A stretch of DNA of 14,390 nt from Acidimicrobiia bacterium (GTDB taxonomy: Bacteria; Actinomycetota; Acidimicrobiia; IMCC26256; JAENVU01): positions 1 through 14,390 of the forward strand of contig JAENVU010000115.1 in NCBI GenBank assembly GCA_016650415.1. The letters run 5' to 3'. The notes beneath the pieces were generated by a model, which did no database searches, was not told the DNA's origin, and worked only from the letters and a program-made list of their open reading frames with translations. Every line of letters begins with the position of its first letter. Position 1 is the stretch's first letter. Positions 7,947-14,390 of this stretch are shown here, one piece after another. Position numbers and translations under genes: made by a program.

Positions 7947-10433
7947 CTACAGGTTCGTGATCCGGCGGGCGTATTCCTCGGCCAGCGTGTCGGCGTCGCG
8001 CGCCGAGGCCGCCTCGGTGAGGACATGCACCACCGCGTCGTCGGGATCGGGTAACACCAGCGCCCAGCCGTCGGCGTGAGCGATCTTCACGCCGTCGATC
8101 AACACGACGTCTCGGCCCTTCGTGCGCTCCACCATCTCGCGCATCACGGCGCCCTTGCGCGACCACTCGACCGCGACCGTCCGTTCGGCGAGGAAGACGG
8201 GTGGGAGCCCGTCCACGACCTCGGCCAGCGTCGCGTCAGTCTGTGCCAGCAGGTCCAACAACTGCACGAACGTGGCCGTCGCATCGACTGCGGGCAGGAA
8301 CTCGGGCCAGACCAATGAACCATCAGGCGTGGCGGCGAGATCGACGTCCCGCCGGGAGGCCGCCTCCATGATCGCCGTCGCGGCGGTCTTGGTGTGCACC
8401 ACCACCCCACCGCCGTCGGTGATGATGCGTTCGGACACTCGACTCGCCGAGACCGGGAGCGCCACCCGGATCCCGGGCCGGGCTCGCATGACCAGGGTCA
8501 AGATCGCATTGAGGGTCTGCGATTCGTCGAGCGCACGACCGGTGCCGTCGACGATGGTCGCGGCTTCGCCGCCGGGGTCGATGACCAACCCGAGATCGCT
8601 CGCCGACGACCCCACGAGCGTGCCGATTCTCGCGACCCGAGCCTCTCGGTCGCGGAGGCCGAGCGCGCTCGGCCGGGTCGCGGCAAAGGGGTTCACCGCC
8701 AAGACGTCGGCCCCCACTTTGGCGAGGACCGCCGGGAGCGCCAGCGACGCGGCGCCGAAGGAAAAGTCGAGCACGACCTTGAATGCCCGCTCGCGGATTC
8801 GTTCGGAGTCGACACAATCCTCGAGCGCCGCGGTGTAGAACTCGAGCGCGCGGGGTGGGAACACGATGTCGCCGATGTCGCCCGCGAACGCCCGGCGAAA
8901 GTCCTCCCTCGCGAGCAACCGTTCGATCTTTCGTTGCGTTGCTTCGGTGATGTCTCGGCCATTGCTGTCGAAGAACCTGATCTCGATACGGTCCGAATCC
9001 TCGGGCGCCAGGCGCACCGTGATCCCGCCCGCGTTCTGCGAGTTTCGAACCTGGAATCGCGTGAGCGGCACGGTGGCGAGTTCGACGTCTTCCACGTTGA
9101 TCCCGGCCAGGTTCAACCCACCGATCACCGACCGCTTCAGCGCGCGGGCAGCTCGGCTCGTGTCCCGGCTGGTGGTGACGACCGCGCCCTTCTTCAACGC
9201 GGTGCCGTAGGCCTGCGCGAGGCGCGTCGCGACATCGGCGGTGATGTCGACGTTGGCGATGCCCGACGCGCCCCGTCGACCGAACAAGGTGCGGGCGCCC
9301 TTGGTCTCCCACACGATCGAGGAGGTGATCACCGCACCCGCATCCACCGACTTGAACGGGTAGACCTTGACGTCGCTCGTGACCACCGCCTGTTCGCCCA
9401 CGAAGCATTCGTTGCCGAGCACTGCGCCAGGCTCGATGGTCGATCCACTCCGCAGGTCGCAGGCGCGACCCACGACCGCGCCCCGAACCCGAGCCGACGA
9501 ACCCAGGTAGGTGTGCTCATGGATGACCGAGCGCACGATCTGCGCGTCGTGCTTCACCACCACGTCGCCGCCGAGCACCGAGTGGCCTCCGACGTAGGCA
9601 CCGGCTTCGATCCGACAGTTCGGTCCGATGATGGCCGGGCCGTCGACCCGCGCCTCCGGGTCCACATCCGCGCCTTCCCCGAGCCAGATGTTCTCGCGCA
9701 TCTTGAAGCCGTCGATCTCCACCGCAACGAGGCCGTCCAGAATGTCGTGGTGGGCCTGGAGGTAGGCGTCGAGGGTGCCGACGTCTTCCCAGTACCCGTC
9801 CATGACGTAGCCGTAGAGCTCCTTGCCATTGGCCAGCGCGGCCGGGAAGACATCGCTCGAGAAGTCGACGTTCTCGCCGGGCGCGATGTAGTCGAACACT
9901 TCCGGTTCGAGCACGTAGATCCCCGTGTTGATCGTGTCCGAGAACACCTGACCCCACGTGGGCTTCTCCAAGAAGCGTTCGATCCGGCCGTCCTCACCGG
10001 TGATGACGATGCCGAACTCCACCGGATCCTCGACCCGCTTCAGCGCGATCGTCCCGATCGCGCCGGATTCGCGATGGGCTTTGATGAGCCCGGTGAGGTC
10101 GACGTCGGTCAGGACGTCGCCCGAGATCACGAGGAACGTGTCGTCGAGTTCGTCCGCGGCGTTGCGGACCGATCCCGCGGTGCCGAGCGGCGTCTCCTCG
10201 GTCGCGTACCTCATCTCGACGCCGAGTTCGGATCCGTCTCCGAAATACGTACGGATCTGGTTGGCGAGGAAGGCCACGGTGACGACGATCTGGTCGATGC
10301 CATGATCGGCGAGCAACCGAACGATGTGTTCCATCATCGGCCGATTCGCGATCGGCATCATCGGCTTGGGCTGGTTGCTCGTCAGGGGCCGCAACCGCGT
10401 GCCCTCACCGCCGGCGAGAATGACAGCCTTCAC
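7947..10433 (-). CDS. Mannose-1-phosphate guanylyltransferase fused to a degenerate phosphohexomutase domain
   Basis: The 828-residue product is a three-part fusion. Residues 1-235 are a sugar-nucleotide transferase with the signature AGGEGTRLRPLT (7-18), VISGDVLTDVD (102-112), FLEKPTWG and NTGIYV, and YWEDVGTLDAYL. Residues about 245-365 are hexapeptide repeats of a left-handed beta helix (for example AIIGPNCRIEAGAYVGGHSV). Residues about 385-828 resemble an alpha-D-phosphohexomutase, but the loops needed for catalysis are changed: NAGGITVR (467-474) replaces the phosphoserine loop, DPGGEA (619-624) the DGDxDR metal loop, and LPDPDDA (794-800) the SGTEP phosphate loop. Such ManC/PMM-like fusions occur in actinobacteria and cyanobacteria. 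The likely role is making GDP-mannose or a related nucleotide sugar for glycans; substrate is not proven. The GTG at 10433 has AAGGGGGAA just upstream and overlaps the pgsA TGA by four bases, so the longer frame reading upstream to 10661 is not real. Confidence 0.92.
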   Translation of the reverse strand: MKAVILAGGEGTRLRPLTSNQPKPMMPIANRPMMEHIVRLLADHGIDQIVVTVAFLANQIRTYFGDGSELGVEMRYATEETPLGTAGSVRNAADELDDTFLVISGDVLTDVDLTGLIKAHRESGAIGTIALKRVEDPVEFGIVITGEDGRIERFLEKPTWGQVFSDTINTGIYVLEPEVFDYIAPGENVDFSSDVFPAALANGKELYGYVMDGYWEDVGTLDAYLQAHHDILDGLVAVEIDGFKMRENIWLGEGADVDPEARVDGPAIIGPNCRIEAGAYVGGHSVLGGDVVVKHDAQIVRSVIHEHTYLGSSARVRGAVVGRACDLRSGSTIEPGAVLGNECFVGEQAVVTSDVKVYPFKSVDAGAVITSSIVWETKGARTLFGRRGASGIANVDITADVATRLAQAYGTALKKGAVVTTSRDTSRAARALKRSVIGGLNLAGINVEDVELATVPLTRFQVRNSQNAGGITVRLAPEDSDRIEIRFFDSNGRDITEATQRKIERLLAREDFRRAFAGDIGDIVFPPRALEFYTAALEDCVDSERIRERAFKVVLDFSFGAASLALPAVLAKVGADVLAVNPFAATRPSALGLRDREARVARIGTLVGSSASDLGLVIDPGGEAATIVDGTGRALDESQTLNAILTLVMRARPGIRVALPVSASRVSERIITDGGGVVVHTKTAATAIMEAASRRDVDLAATPDGSLVWPEFLPAVDATATFVQLLDLLAQTDATLAEVVDGLPPVFLAERTVAVEWSRKGAVMREMVERTKGRDVVLIDGVKIAHADGWALVLPDPDDAVVHVLTEAASARDADTLAEEYARRITNL

Positions 10434-11059
10434 AGATTCCCCCTTGTTGCCATTCGTCCTTCCCGTCCATCGCGCAGGGCTCCGCGCGCGATCGGGATGT
10501 AGCCGAGTGTGGCGTAGTAGCTGAGCGCGAGTCCGGCGAGCGTGAACGTCCAGGTCACGACCGCGAGGATGGTGTGGCCGGCGCCCGCCGGCGTGTCGTC
10601 GAGCCAGAGAAACATCGGTAGCGCGAACATCAGCGCCAGCGTGCCCGCCTTCCCGACCCATTGCACGTCGATGCGGCGAGCGCCCATGGCGGCCAGGGCG
10701 ACGGTGCCGACGCTGATCAACGCTTCGCGCGCGAGGACCACGAACCCGACCCAGAGGGGCACGCGACCGTCGATCAAGAGGGCGACGGCCCCCGCGATGA
10801 GCAGGACTCGATCGGCGACGGGATCGATGATCTGGCCGAACTTGCTGCCCTGATCGAACCGCCGGGCGATGTAGCCGTCGATCCAGTCGGTTGCCCCCAG
10901 GATTGCCAGCAGTACTCCGGCCGCGATCGGGCGATCGTCATGGAGCAACAACCAGAGGAACCATGGCACGGCGGCGAGCCGGAGCACGGAGATCAGGTTC
11001 GGGATCGTCCAGAGTCCCCGATCACGTGGTGGCGCGTCCATCGTCTCAGGGTACGTCAC
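10430..11059 (-). CDS. pgsA: CDP-alcohol phosphatidyltransferase (PgsA-like)
   Basis: This 209-residue membrane enzyme carries the full CDP-alcohol phosphotransferase motif: Asp58, Asp61-Gly62, Ala65-Arg66, Gly75, Asp79 and Asp83 in DWIDGYIARRF...FGQIIDPVADR. The family joins a CDP-diacylglycerol to an alcohol; the N-terminal TIPNLISVLRLAAVPWFLWL is typical of phosphatidylglycerophosphate synthases, though the alcohol cannot be fixed from sequence. Hydrophobic segments lie at about 21-39, 43-57, 84-96, 101-125, 138-152 and 162-185, consistent with six membrane helices. The start is taken as GTG 11059 (GGAAtcGGAA upstream); an in-frame ATG at 11041 is an alternative. The stop overlaps the start of the ManC-type gene in GTGA. 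In M. tuberculosis pgsA2 (Rv1822) is also a near upstream neighbour of gcvH, which supports shared ancestry of the locus. Confidence 0.93.
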   Translation of the reverse strand: MTYPETMDAPPRDRGLWTIPNLISVLRLAAVPWFLWLLLHDDRPIAAGVLLAILGATDWIDGYIARRFDQGSKFGQIIDPVADRVLLIAGAVALLIDGRVPLWVGFVVLAREALISVGTVALAAMGARRIDVQWVGKAGTLALMFALPMFLWLDDTPAGAGHTILAVVTWTFTLAGLALSYYATLGYIPIARGALRDGREGRMATRGNL

Positions 11060-11092
11060 AGGTTCCGATTCCGGTGGGTAGCCCGTCTGAGG

Positions 11093-11839
11093 TCACTGCA
11101 ACCCGGCGTCGGCGCCGCCGTCGACGGGGATCGCGGTGCCGGTCACGTAGTTGGCCGACTCCGAACACAGGAATGCCACCATCCGACCGAAGTCGGCCGG
11201 GTTGCCAATCCGCCCGGCGGGGACGGTGGCTCCGAGGCCGCCGGCATCGCCGTGGAGACCGGCAATGCGCTCCGTGGCGTGCAACCCGGGTTGCAGACTG
11301 TTGACGGTCACTCCGTCGGCTGCGACTTCGCGCGCCACGGTCTTCAAGAACCCCGTGAGCCCGGCGCGAGCAGTGTTGGACAAGATCAGATTGGCGATTG
11401 GTTGCCGGGCCGCGATCGAGGTGATCGCGACCACCCTCCCCCACTGCCGGTCACGCATTGCCGGGATCGTCGCCTGACACATCGCGATCGTGGAGAGGGC
11501 GTTGAGTTCGAACGCGCGGGCGTAGGCGTCGACATCGGCGATCGCGCCGAAATCGCCCGGCGGTGGGCCACCGGCGTTGGCAACGAGAATGTCGATTCCG
11601 CCCAGTGCCGCGCCGGCCTCCGCGATGAACGCTCCGGCTCCCGCGACCGTGCCCACATCCCCGACCATTGGGATCGCGTTCGGTCCGATCCGCTGCGCGG
11701 CCGCCGCGATCTCGTCGGCGTTCCGACTACAGATCGCCACCTCCACGCCCTCCGCCGCGAGCGCCGCCGCCGCGGCAAAACCCAAACCCTTCGACGCGGC
11801 TGCGACCGCCGCTCGCCGTCCGGCGATACCGAGTTCCAT
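11093..11839 (-). CDS. SDR-fold oxidoreductase-like protein with altered active site
   Basis: The 248-residue product has the short-chain dehydrogenase/reductase fold: a cofactor-loop variant VAAASKGLGFA (12-22), AICSRN, VGDVGT, VANAGGPPPGDF (86-97), SLQPGLHATERI and a C-terminal YVTGTAIPVDGG. The catalytic serine position is kept (Ser141 in AITSIAARQP), but thirteen residues on, where YxxxK is expected, the sequence is SNTAR (154-158), so Tyr becomes Ser and Lys becomes Arg. This matches a known BKR-like SDR subgroup that departs from the catalytic tetrad; its chemistry is unknown to me. The ATG at 11839 shares one base with the upstream TGA (TGATG), showing translational coupling with the XdhC gene. 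The frame stays open upstream to 12316, but that extension lies wholly inside xdhC and is a shadow. Confidence 0.9.
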   Translation of the reverse strand: MELGIAGRRAAVAAASKGLGFAAAAALAAEGVEVAICSRNADEIAAAAQRIGPNAIPMVGDVGTVAGAGAFIAEAGAALGGIDILVANAGGPPPGDFGAIADVDAYARAFELNALSTIAMCQATIPAMRDRQWGRVVAITSIAARQPIANLILSNTARAGLTGFLKTVAREVAADGVTVNSLQPGLHATERIAGLHGDAGGLGATVPAGRIGNPADFGRMVAFLCSESANYVTGTAIPVDGGADAGLQ

Positions 11840-12687
11840 CAGGCGAGTCTCCCACGCGTGACCACCGCGGAGTCCGGTTCCGGTGAGGACGGCGCCGCGT
11901 GGATCGGTCCGACGCCGTCGCGCAGCGATCGGACGCCTTCGACGTTCGTGCGCAGCGCGATGATCTCCGCGCAGATCGCGACTGCCGTCTCCTCCGGCGT
12001 ACGGGCACCGAGGTCGAGTCCGATCGGCGCCATCACTCGTGCGAGATCCGCATCGGTGACGCCGGCGTCGCGCAGGCGCTCGACGCGCGTCGCGTGAGTC
12101 CGGCGCGAACCCATCGCACCCAGATAGCCGACATCGGTGGCCAGCGCGGCCACGATCGCGGGGACGTCGAACTTCGCGTCGTGGGTCAGGACACACACGG
12201 CGTCGCGCCCCCCGAGTGGATCGACGGTTGCCAGGTGGCGGTCGGGCCAGTCGTTGACGACCAGATCGGCCATCGGGAATCGGGCCGTCGTCGCAAACGT
12301 CGACCGGGCATCGCACACCGTGACGTGGTAGCCCAACACTTTCGCGACCCGCGCCAACGCCGCGGTGAAATCGACCGCACCGAAGATGATCATGCGCGGC
12401 GACACCGCGAAGCTCTCGATGAAGACACTGACCGCCCGCTCGCGAGCCTCACCGTGCTCTCCGTAGTGCCGAGTCGAGGAGAGACCGGCGCCGAGTTCGG
12501 CCCGCGCGTCACGGGTGACGACTCGGTCGAGGTCGACGTTACCGAGCGTGCCGACGGTGGGCCGGCCCGGTTCGACCAACAACTTCGCACCCAGGCCGAC
12601 GCCTTCGACGATCGTCGCCAAGGCAATCGGCCGTTCACCACGAAGCGCCCGAGCCAGTGCGTCGTAGATCGGAGTGTCGGCTACCAA
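11839..12687 (-). CDS. XdhC/CoxF-family protein for molybdenum hydroxylase maturation
   Basis: This protein of about 282 residues has the two-part XdhC architecture. The N-terminal XdhC/CoxI region (about 7-95: YDALARALRGERPIALATIV, GAKLLVEP, GTLGN) is followed by a Rossmann-like XdhC C-terminal domain: RMIIFGAVDFTAALARVAKV (98-117), VCDARSTFATTARFP, VLTHDAKFDVPAI (166-178), GYLGAMGSRRTHATR (187-201) and APIGLDLGARTPEETAVAI (220-238). Family members bind or sulfurate the molybdenum cofactor before insertion into xanthine or CO dehydrogenase-type enzymes. I chose the TTG at 12687 because GGAG lies eight bases upstream and the product then begins like other family members; an ATG at 12726 would give 295 residues. 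It overlaps the preceding short XdhC gene by seven bases. The family call is strong; the enzyme served is unknown. Confidence 0.85.
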   Translation of the reverse strand: MVADTPIYDALARALRGERPIALATIVEGVGLGAKLLVEPGRPTVGTLGNVDLDRVVTRDARAELGAGLSSTRHYGEHGEARERAVSVFIESFAVSPRMIIFGAVDFTAALARVAKVLGYHVTVCDARSTFATTARFPMADLVVNDWPDRHLATVDPLGGRDAVCVLTHDAKFDVPAIVAALATDVGYLGAMGSRRTHATRVERLRDAGVTDADLARVMAPIGLDLGARTPEETAVAICAEIIALRTNVEGVRSLRDGVGPIHAAPSSPEPDSAVVTRGRLA

Positions 12688-12998
12688 TCGAGTGGCTCCA
12701 CGAAGAGGTGGATGGTTCCGCCACACGTGAGGCCGACCGAGAACGCGTCGTCGTCGGAATACCCGAAGCTGACCAATCCGCGCGGTTGCTCACCGGCAAG
12801 GACCGCCAAGGCCTGTTCGACGACCGCGCCTTCCACGCAGCCGCCGGAGACCGAGCCGCCGACCTCGCCGGCATCGTTCACCACCATGGTGGCGCCGGGG
12901 TCCCGCGGCCCCGAACCGTCGACGGCGACGACCCGGGCAACGGCAACACGCCGGCCCGCGGCTCGCCACCGGTCGATGTCCGACATCACTTCCCTCAT
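12681..12998 (-). CDS. Short XdhC/CoxI-domain protein
   Basis: This 105-residue protein is a stand-alone XdhC/CoxI N-terminal domain. It shows the family pattern: DIDRWRAAGRRVAVARVVAV, GSGPRDPGATMVV, GGSVSGGCVEGAVVEQAL with the conserved cysteine at 54, and GLTCGGTIHLFVEPL near the end with a second cysteine. There is no Rossmann domain; that is supplied by the next gene, so the two may act as a pair or a heteromer. The ATG at 12998 has a strong GGGGGAG about five bases upstream and is 28 bases after the coxE-like stop. Natural stand-alone forms of this domain exist in cox-type clusters, and the clean ribosome site and ending argue against a broken gene. Confidence 0.88.
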   Translation of the reverse strand: MREVMSDIDRWRAAGRRVAVARVVAVDGSGPRDPGATMVVNDAGEVGGSVSGGCVEGAVVEQALAVLAGEQPRGLVSFGYSDDDAFSVGLTCGGTIHLFVEPLDW

Positions 12999-13026
12999 GG
13001 CAGCTCCCCCGGGGATCGAGTCGAGG

Positions 13027-14151
13027 TCATGCGTCGATCACCGCGACCAACTCCGCCAATGATGCCAGCGAGTGACCGTCGACGAAGTGGTCGATCGAGG
13101 GAAGGGCCGCGGCCATCCCCGCGGCGAGTGGCGCGTAGCCCGGCGACGCCTTGAGCGGGTTGACCCAGATCACCCGGTGCGCGACCCGATGCAGTCGCTC
13201 CATCTGTTCGGCGAGCAGGTCCGGGGACCCACGGTCCCAGCCGTCGGACACGATCACCACGACCGCACCACGCGCCATCCCGCGGATCCCCCACTCGGCA
13301 TTGAACTGTCCGATGGTCTCGCCCAGGCGAGTGCCGCCCGACCAGTCGCTGACCCGTCGGGCCGCCGCCGCGATCGCAGCATCAGGATCGTGGTTGGCGA
13401 GCTCGCGGGTGATGCGGGTCAATCGCGTGCCGATCGCGAATGCTTCGACATGACTCCGGGCCACGACGGCGCTGTGGAGAAACCTCACGATGACCCGGGA
13501 GTACGGCTCCATCGATCCGCTGACATCGCACAACAACACGAGTCGCCGGGCCCGAACCGACGGAGCCCGGTATCGCCGACCGAACGGTTCCCCACCCGTG
13601 CGCATCGCCGCGCGCACGGTTCGTCGTACGTCCGGGCGCCGCCGAAGGTGCGAAGGAACATGGCGGCGGGATCGTCGCCGGGGTCCGAACATCCTGAGGT
13701 CCGCGAGCACGCTTCGGGCCTCGGCGTGTTCGGCCGCCGAGAACGAGGCGAAGTCTCGATCGCGCAGCGTTTCGGTCGGGCTGAAGCGGACGGCCAGTAC
13801 GGGGGGTGCTTCGCGATCGTCGGCTTCGCCGACATCGGCGTCGTCATCCGCCGCCCGCTCGAGCGCGACGACGATCTCGGGCGGCGGTGCCGTGACGGTC
13901 ACCGCAGCATTCGTCGCGCCGAACCAGGCCCGAAAACACGCGTCGAAGAGGTCGGTGTCCTCCGGCCGGCGGCACAGCGTCGCCCGTGCCGCCCAGTAGA
14001 CGCCGCCGGCGTCGTCCCATCCCACCGCCGCGAGGGCCTCGGCGAACACCCCCGCGCTGTCGAACGGCACTCGCAGACCGGCGGCGCGCACCAGGCGAGC
14101 GAGCCCGACTGCAGCCCGGGCGCCCGCCGCGGGCTCAGTGGCCGATGGCAT
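13027..14151 (-). CDS. coxE: CoxE-like VWA-domain protein
   Basis: The 374-residue product has an N-terminal helical region, an acidic segment (about 100-113), a very arginine-rich stretch (FGPRRRSRRHVPSHLRRRPD, 155-174) and a C-terminal von Willebrand A domain. The metal-ion-dependent adhesion site is complete: DVSGS at Asp209-Ser213, Thr274 in SGGTRLGETIG and Asp303 in VSDGWDRG. This is the layout of CoxE, which works with the AAA ATPase CoxD in maturing the active site of CO dehydrogenase-type molybdenum hydroxylases. It overlaps the end of the upstream ATPase gene by 17 bases and precedes two XdhC-family genes, reproducing a coxD-coxE-coxF arrangement. Cytosolic: no signal peptide or membrane segment is seen. 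Whether the enzyme served is a true CO dehydrogenase cannot be told from here. Confidence 0.9.
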   Translation of the reverse strand: MPSATEPAAGARAAVGLARLVRAAGLRVPFDSAGVFAEALAAVGWDDAGGVYWAARATLCRRPEDTDLFDACFRAWFGATNAAVTVTAPPPEIVVALERAADDDADVGEADDREAPPVLAVRFSPTETLRDRDFASFSAAEHAEARSVLADLRMFGPRRRSRRHVPSHLRRRPDVRRTVRAAMRTGGEPFGRRYRAPSVRARRLVLLCDVSGSMEPYSRVIVRFLHSAVVARSHVEAFAIGTRLTRITRELANHDPDAAIAAAARRVSDWSGGTRLGETIGQFNAEWGIRGMARGAVVVIVSDGWDRGSPDLLAEQMERLHRVAHRVIWVNPLKASPGYAPLAAGMAAALPSIDHFVDGHSLASLAELVAVIDA

Positions 14152-14390
14152 GAACCCCGGCCGCCAGGACCTCCGCGATGCCCATCTCCCGGACCCGCGC
14201 GTGGTCCTCGCGGTACTTGAGCACGACGCCCAGTGTCGCCGTCACCGTCGCGTCGTCGAGGTGGTCGTGACCGAGCCGGGCCAGCGCCGAGGCCCAGTCG
14301 ATGGTTTCGGCGACCCCGGGCGGCTTGTACAGGTCGATGGACCGCAACCCGGCCGCCGCACCGGCGACGGCGCGGGCGAGGGCCGGCGAC
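14135..14390 (-). CDS. coxD: MoxR/CoxD-like AAA ATPase, C-terminal fragment
   Basis: Only the last 84 residues lie in the window; the frame is open to the right edge. The visible part, AVAGAAAGLRSIDLYKPPGV then ETIDWASALARLG and ATLGVVLKYREDHARV, is the C-terminal lid region of CoxD/MoxR-type ATPases, in which KPPGVAETIDW is a recurring motif. The Walker motifs are outside the window. It overlaps the CoxE-like gene by 17 bases, the usual CoxD-CoxE pairing, in which the ATPase and the VWA protein act together on the active site of molybdenum hydroxylases. The call rests on the short tail plus context. Confidence 0.82.
   Translation of the reverse strand, partial: SPALARAVAGAAAGLRSIDLYKPPGVAETIDWASALARLGHDHLDDATVTATLGVVLKYREDHARVREMGIAEVLAAGVHAIGH

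Noticed and set aside
8394..10502. Plus-strand open frame of 702 residues
   Set aside because: It is antisense to the well-supported ManC-type fusion and its composition is that of a shadow frame.
10434..10661. Upstream extension of the ManC-type gene
   Set aside because: It overlaps pgsA and has Arg-rich non-family sequence; the GTG at 10433 has a good ribosome site and a GTGA overlap.
11840..12316. Upstream extension of the SDR gene
   Set aside because: It lies inside xdhC in another frame; the ATG at 11839 gives the normal SDR N-terminus.
11899..14220. Long plus-strand open frames (387 and 382 residues)
   Set aside because: Antisense to the xdhC and coxE-like genes, whose products carry clear motifs.

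Overview
The window is a GC-rich, densely packed chromosomal segment in which every gene I can support lies on the minus strand, so it is described here from high to low coordinates. GTG and TTG starts, 1-4 nt stop/start overlaps and the gene content point to an actinobacterium. The order gcvH-garA-MerR-bifunctional nuclease-MerR-glycine cleavage genes is, from memory, that of Mycobacterium tuberculosis Rv1826-Rv1832. An intervening gcvT, a ManC/phosphomannomutase-like fusion and cox-type maturation genes make a deep lineage such as Acidimicrobiia the best guess. That placement is an inference and no marker gene is present to prove it.

Region 1 (about 14390-11839) holds accessory genes for a molybdenum hydroxylase of the CO dehydrogenase/xanthine dehydrogenase type: the C-terminus of a MoxR/CoxD-like AAA ATPase, a CoxE-like VWA protein, and two XdhC/CoxF-like proteins, one of them very short. 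The catalytic subunits are not in the window. Region 2 (11839-7947) continues in the same direction with almost no gaps: an SDR-fold protein lacking the usual Tyr and Lys, a PgsA-like CDP-alcohol phosphatidyltransferase, and an 828-residue mannose-1-phosphate guanylyltransferase fused to a phosphohexomutase-like domain with eroded catalytic loops. A strong hairpin (7906-7946) probably ends this unit.

Region 3 (7870-513) is the glycine cleavage and cell-regulation cluster: gcvH, a GarA-like FHA protein with an N-terminal zinc ribbon, an FtsR-like MerR regulator, a DUF151 bifunctional nuclease-family protein, a second MerR regulator (ResR/McdR-like) with its own candidate promoter and a palindrome next to it, gcvT, a tandem glycine riboswitch, and full-length gcvP. 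The riboswitch sits between gcvT and gcvP, so glycine sensing acts most directly on the P-protein. GcvH, GcvT and GcvP are three of the four parts of the glycine cleavage system; the L protein is not here. GarA-family proteins control 2-oxoglutarate/glutamate flux in mycobacteria, which gives a metabolic logic to the neighbourhood. Region 4 (503-1) is a J-domain protein running off the window, whose downstream membrane segment lies in a different frame from its J domain.

I see no mobile element, CRISPR array, tRNA, rRNA or phage gene. Nothing here is clearly an undescribed system. The points most worth checking are the riboswitch position and its possible ribosome-site pairing, the degenerate mutase and SDR domains, the mcdR promoter palindrome, and the J-protein frame change. 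The only gap over 300 bases without a gene is 3342-3683, which holds the riboswitch.
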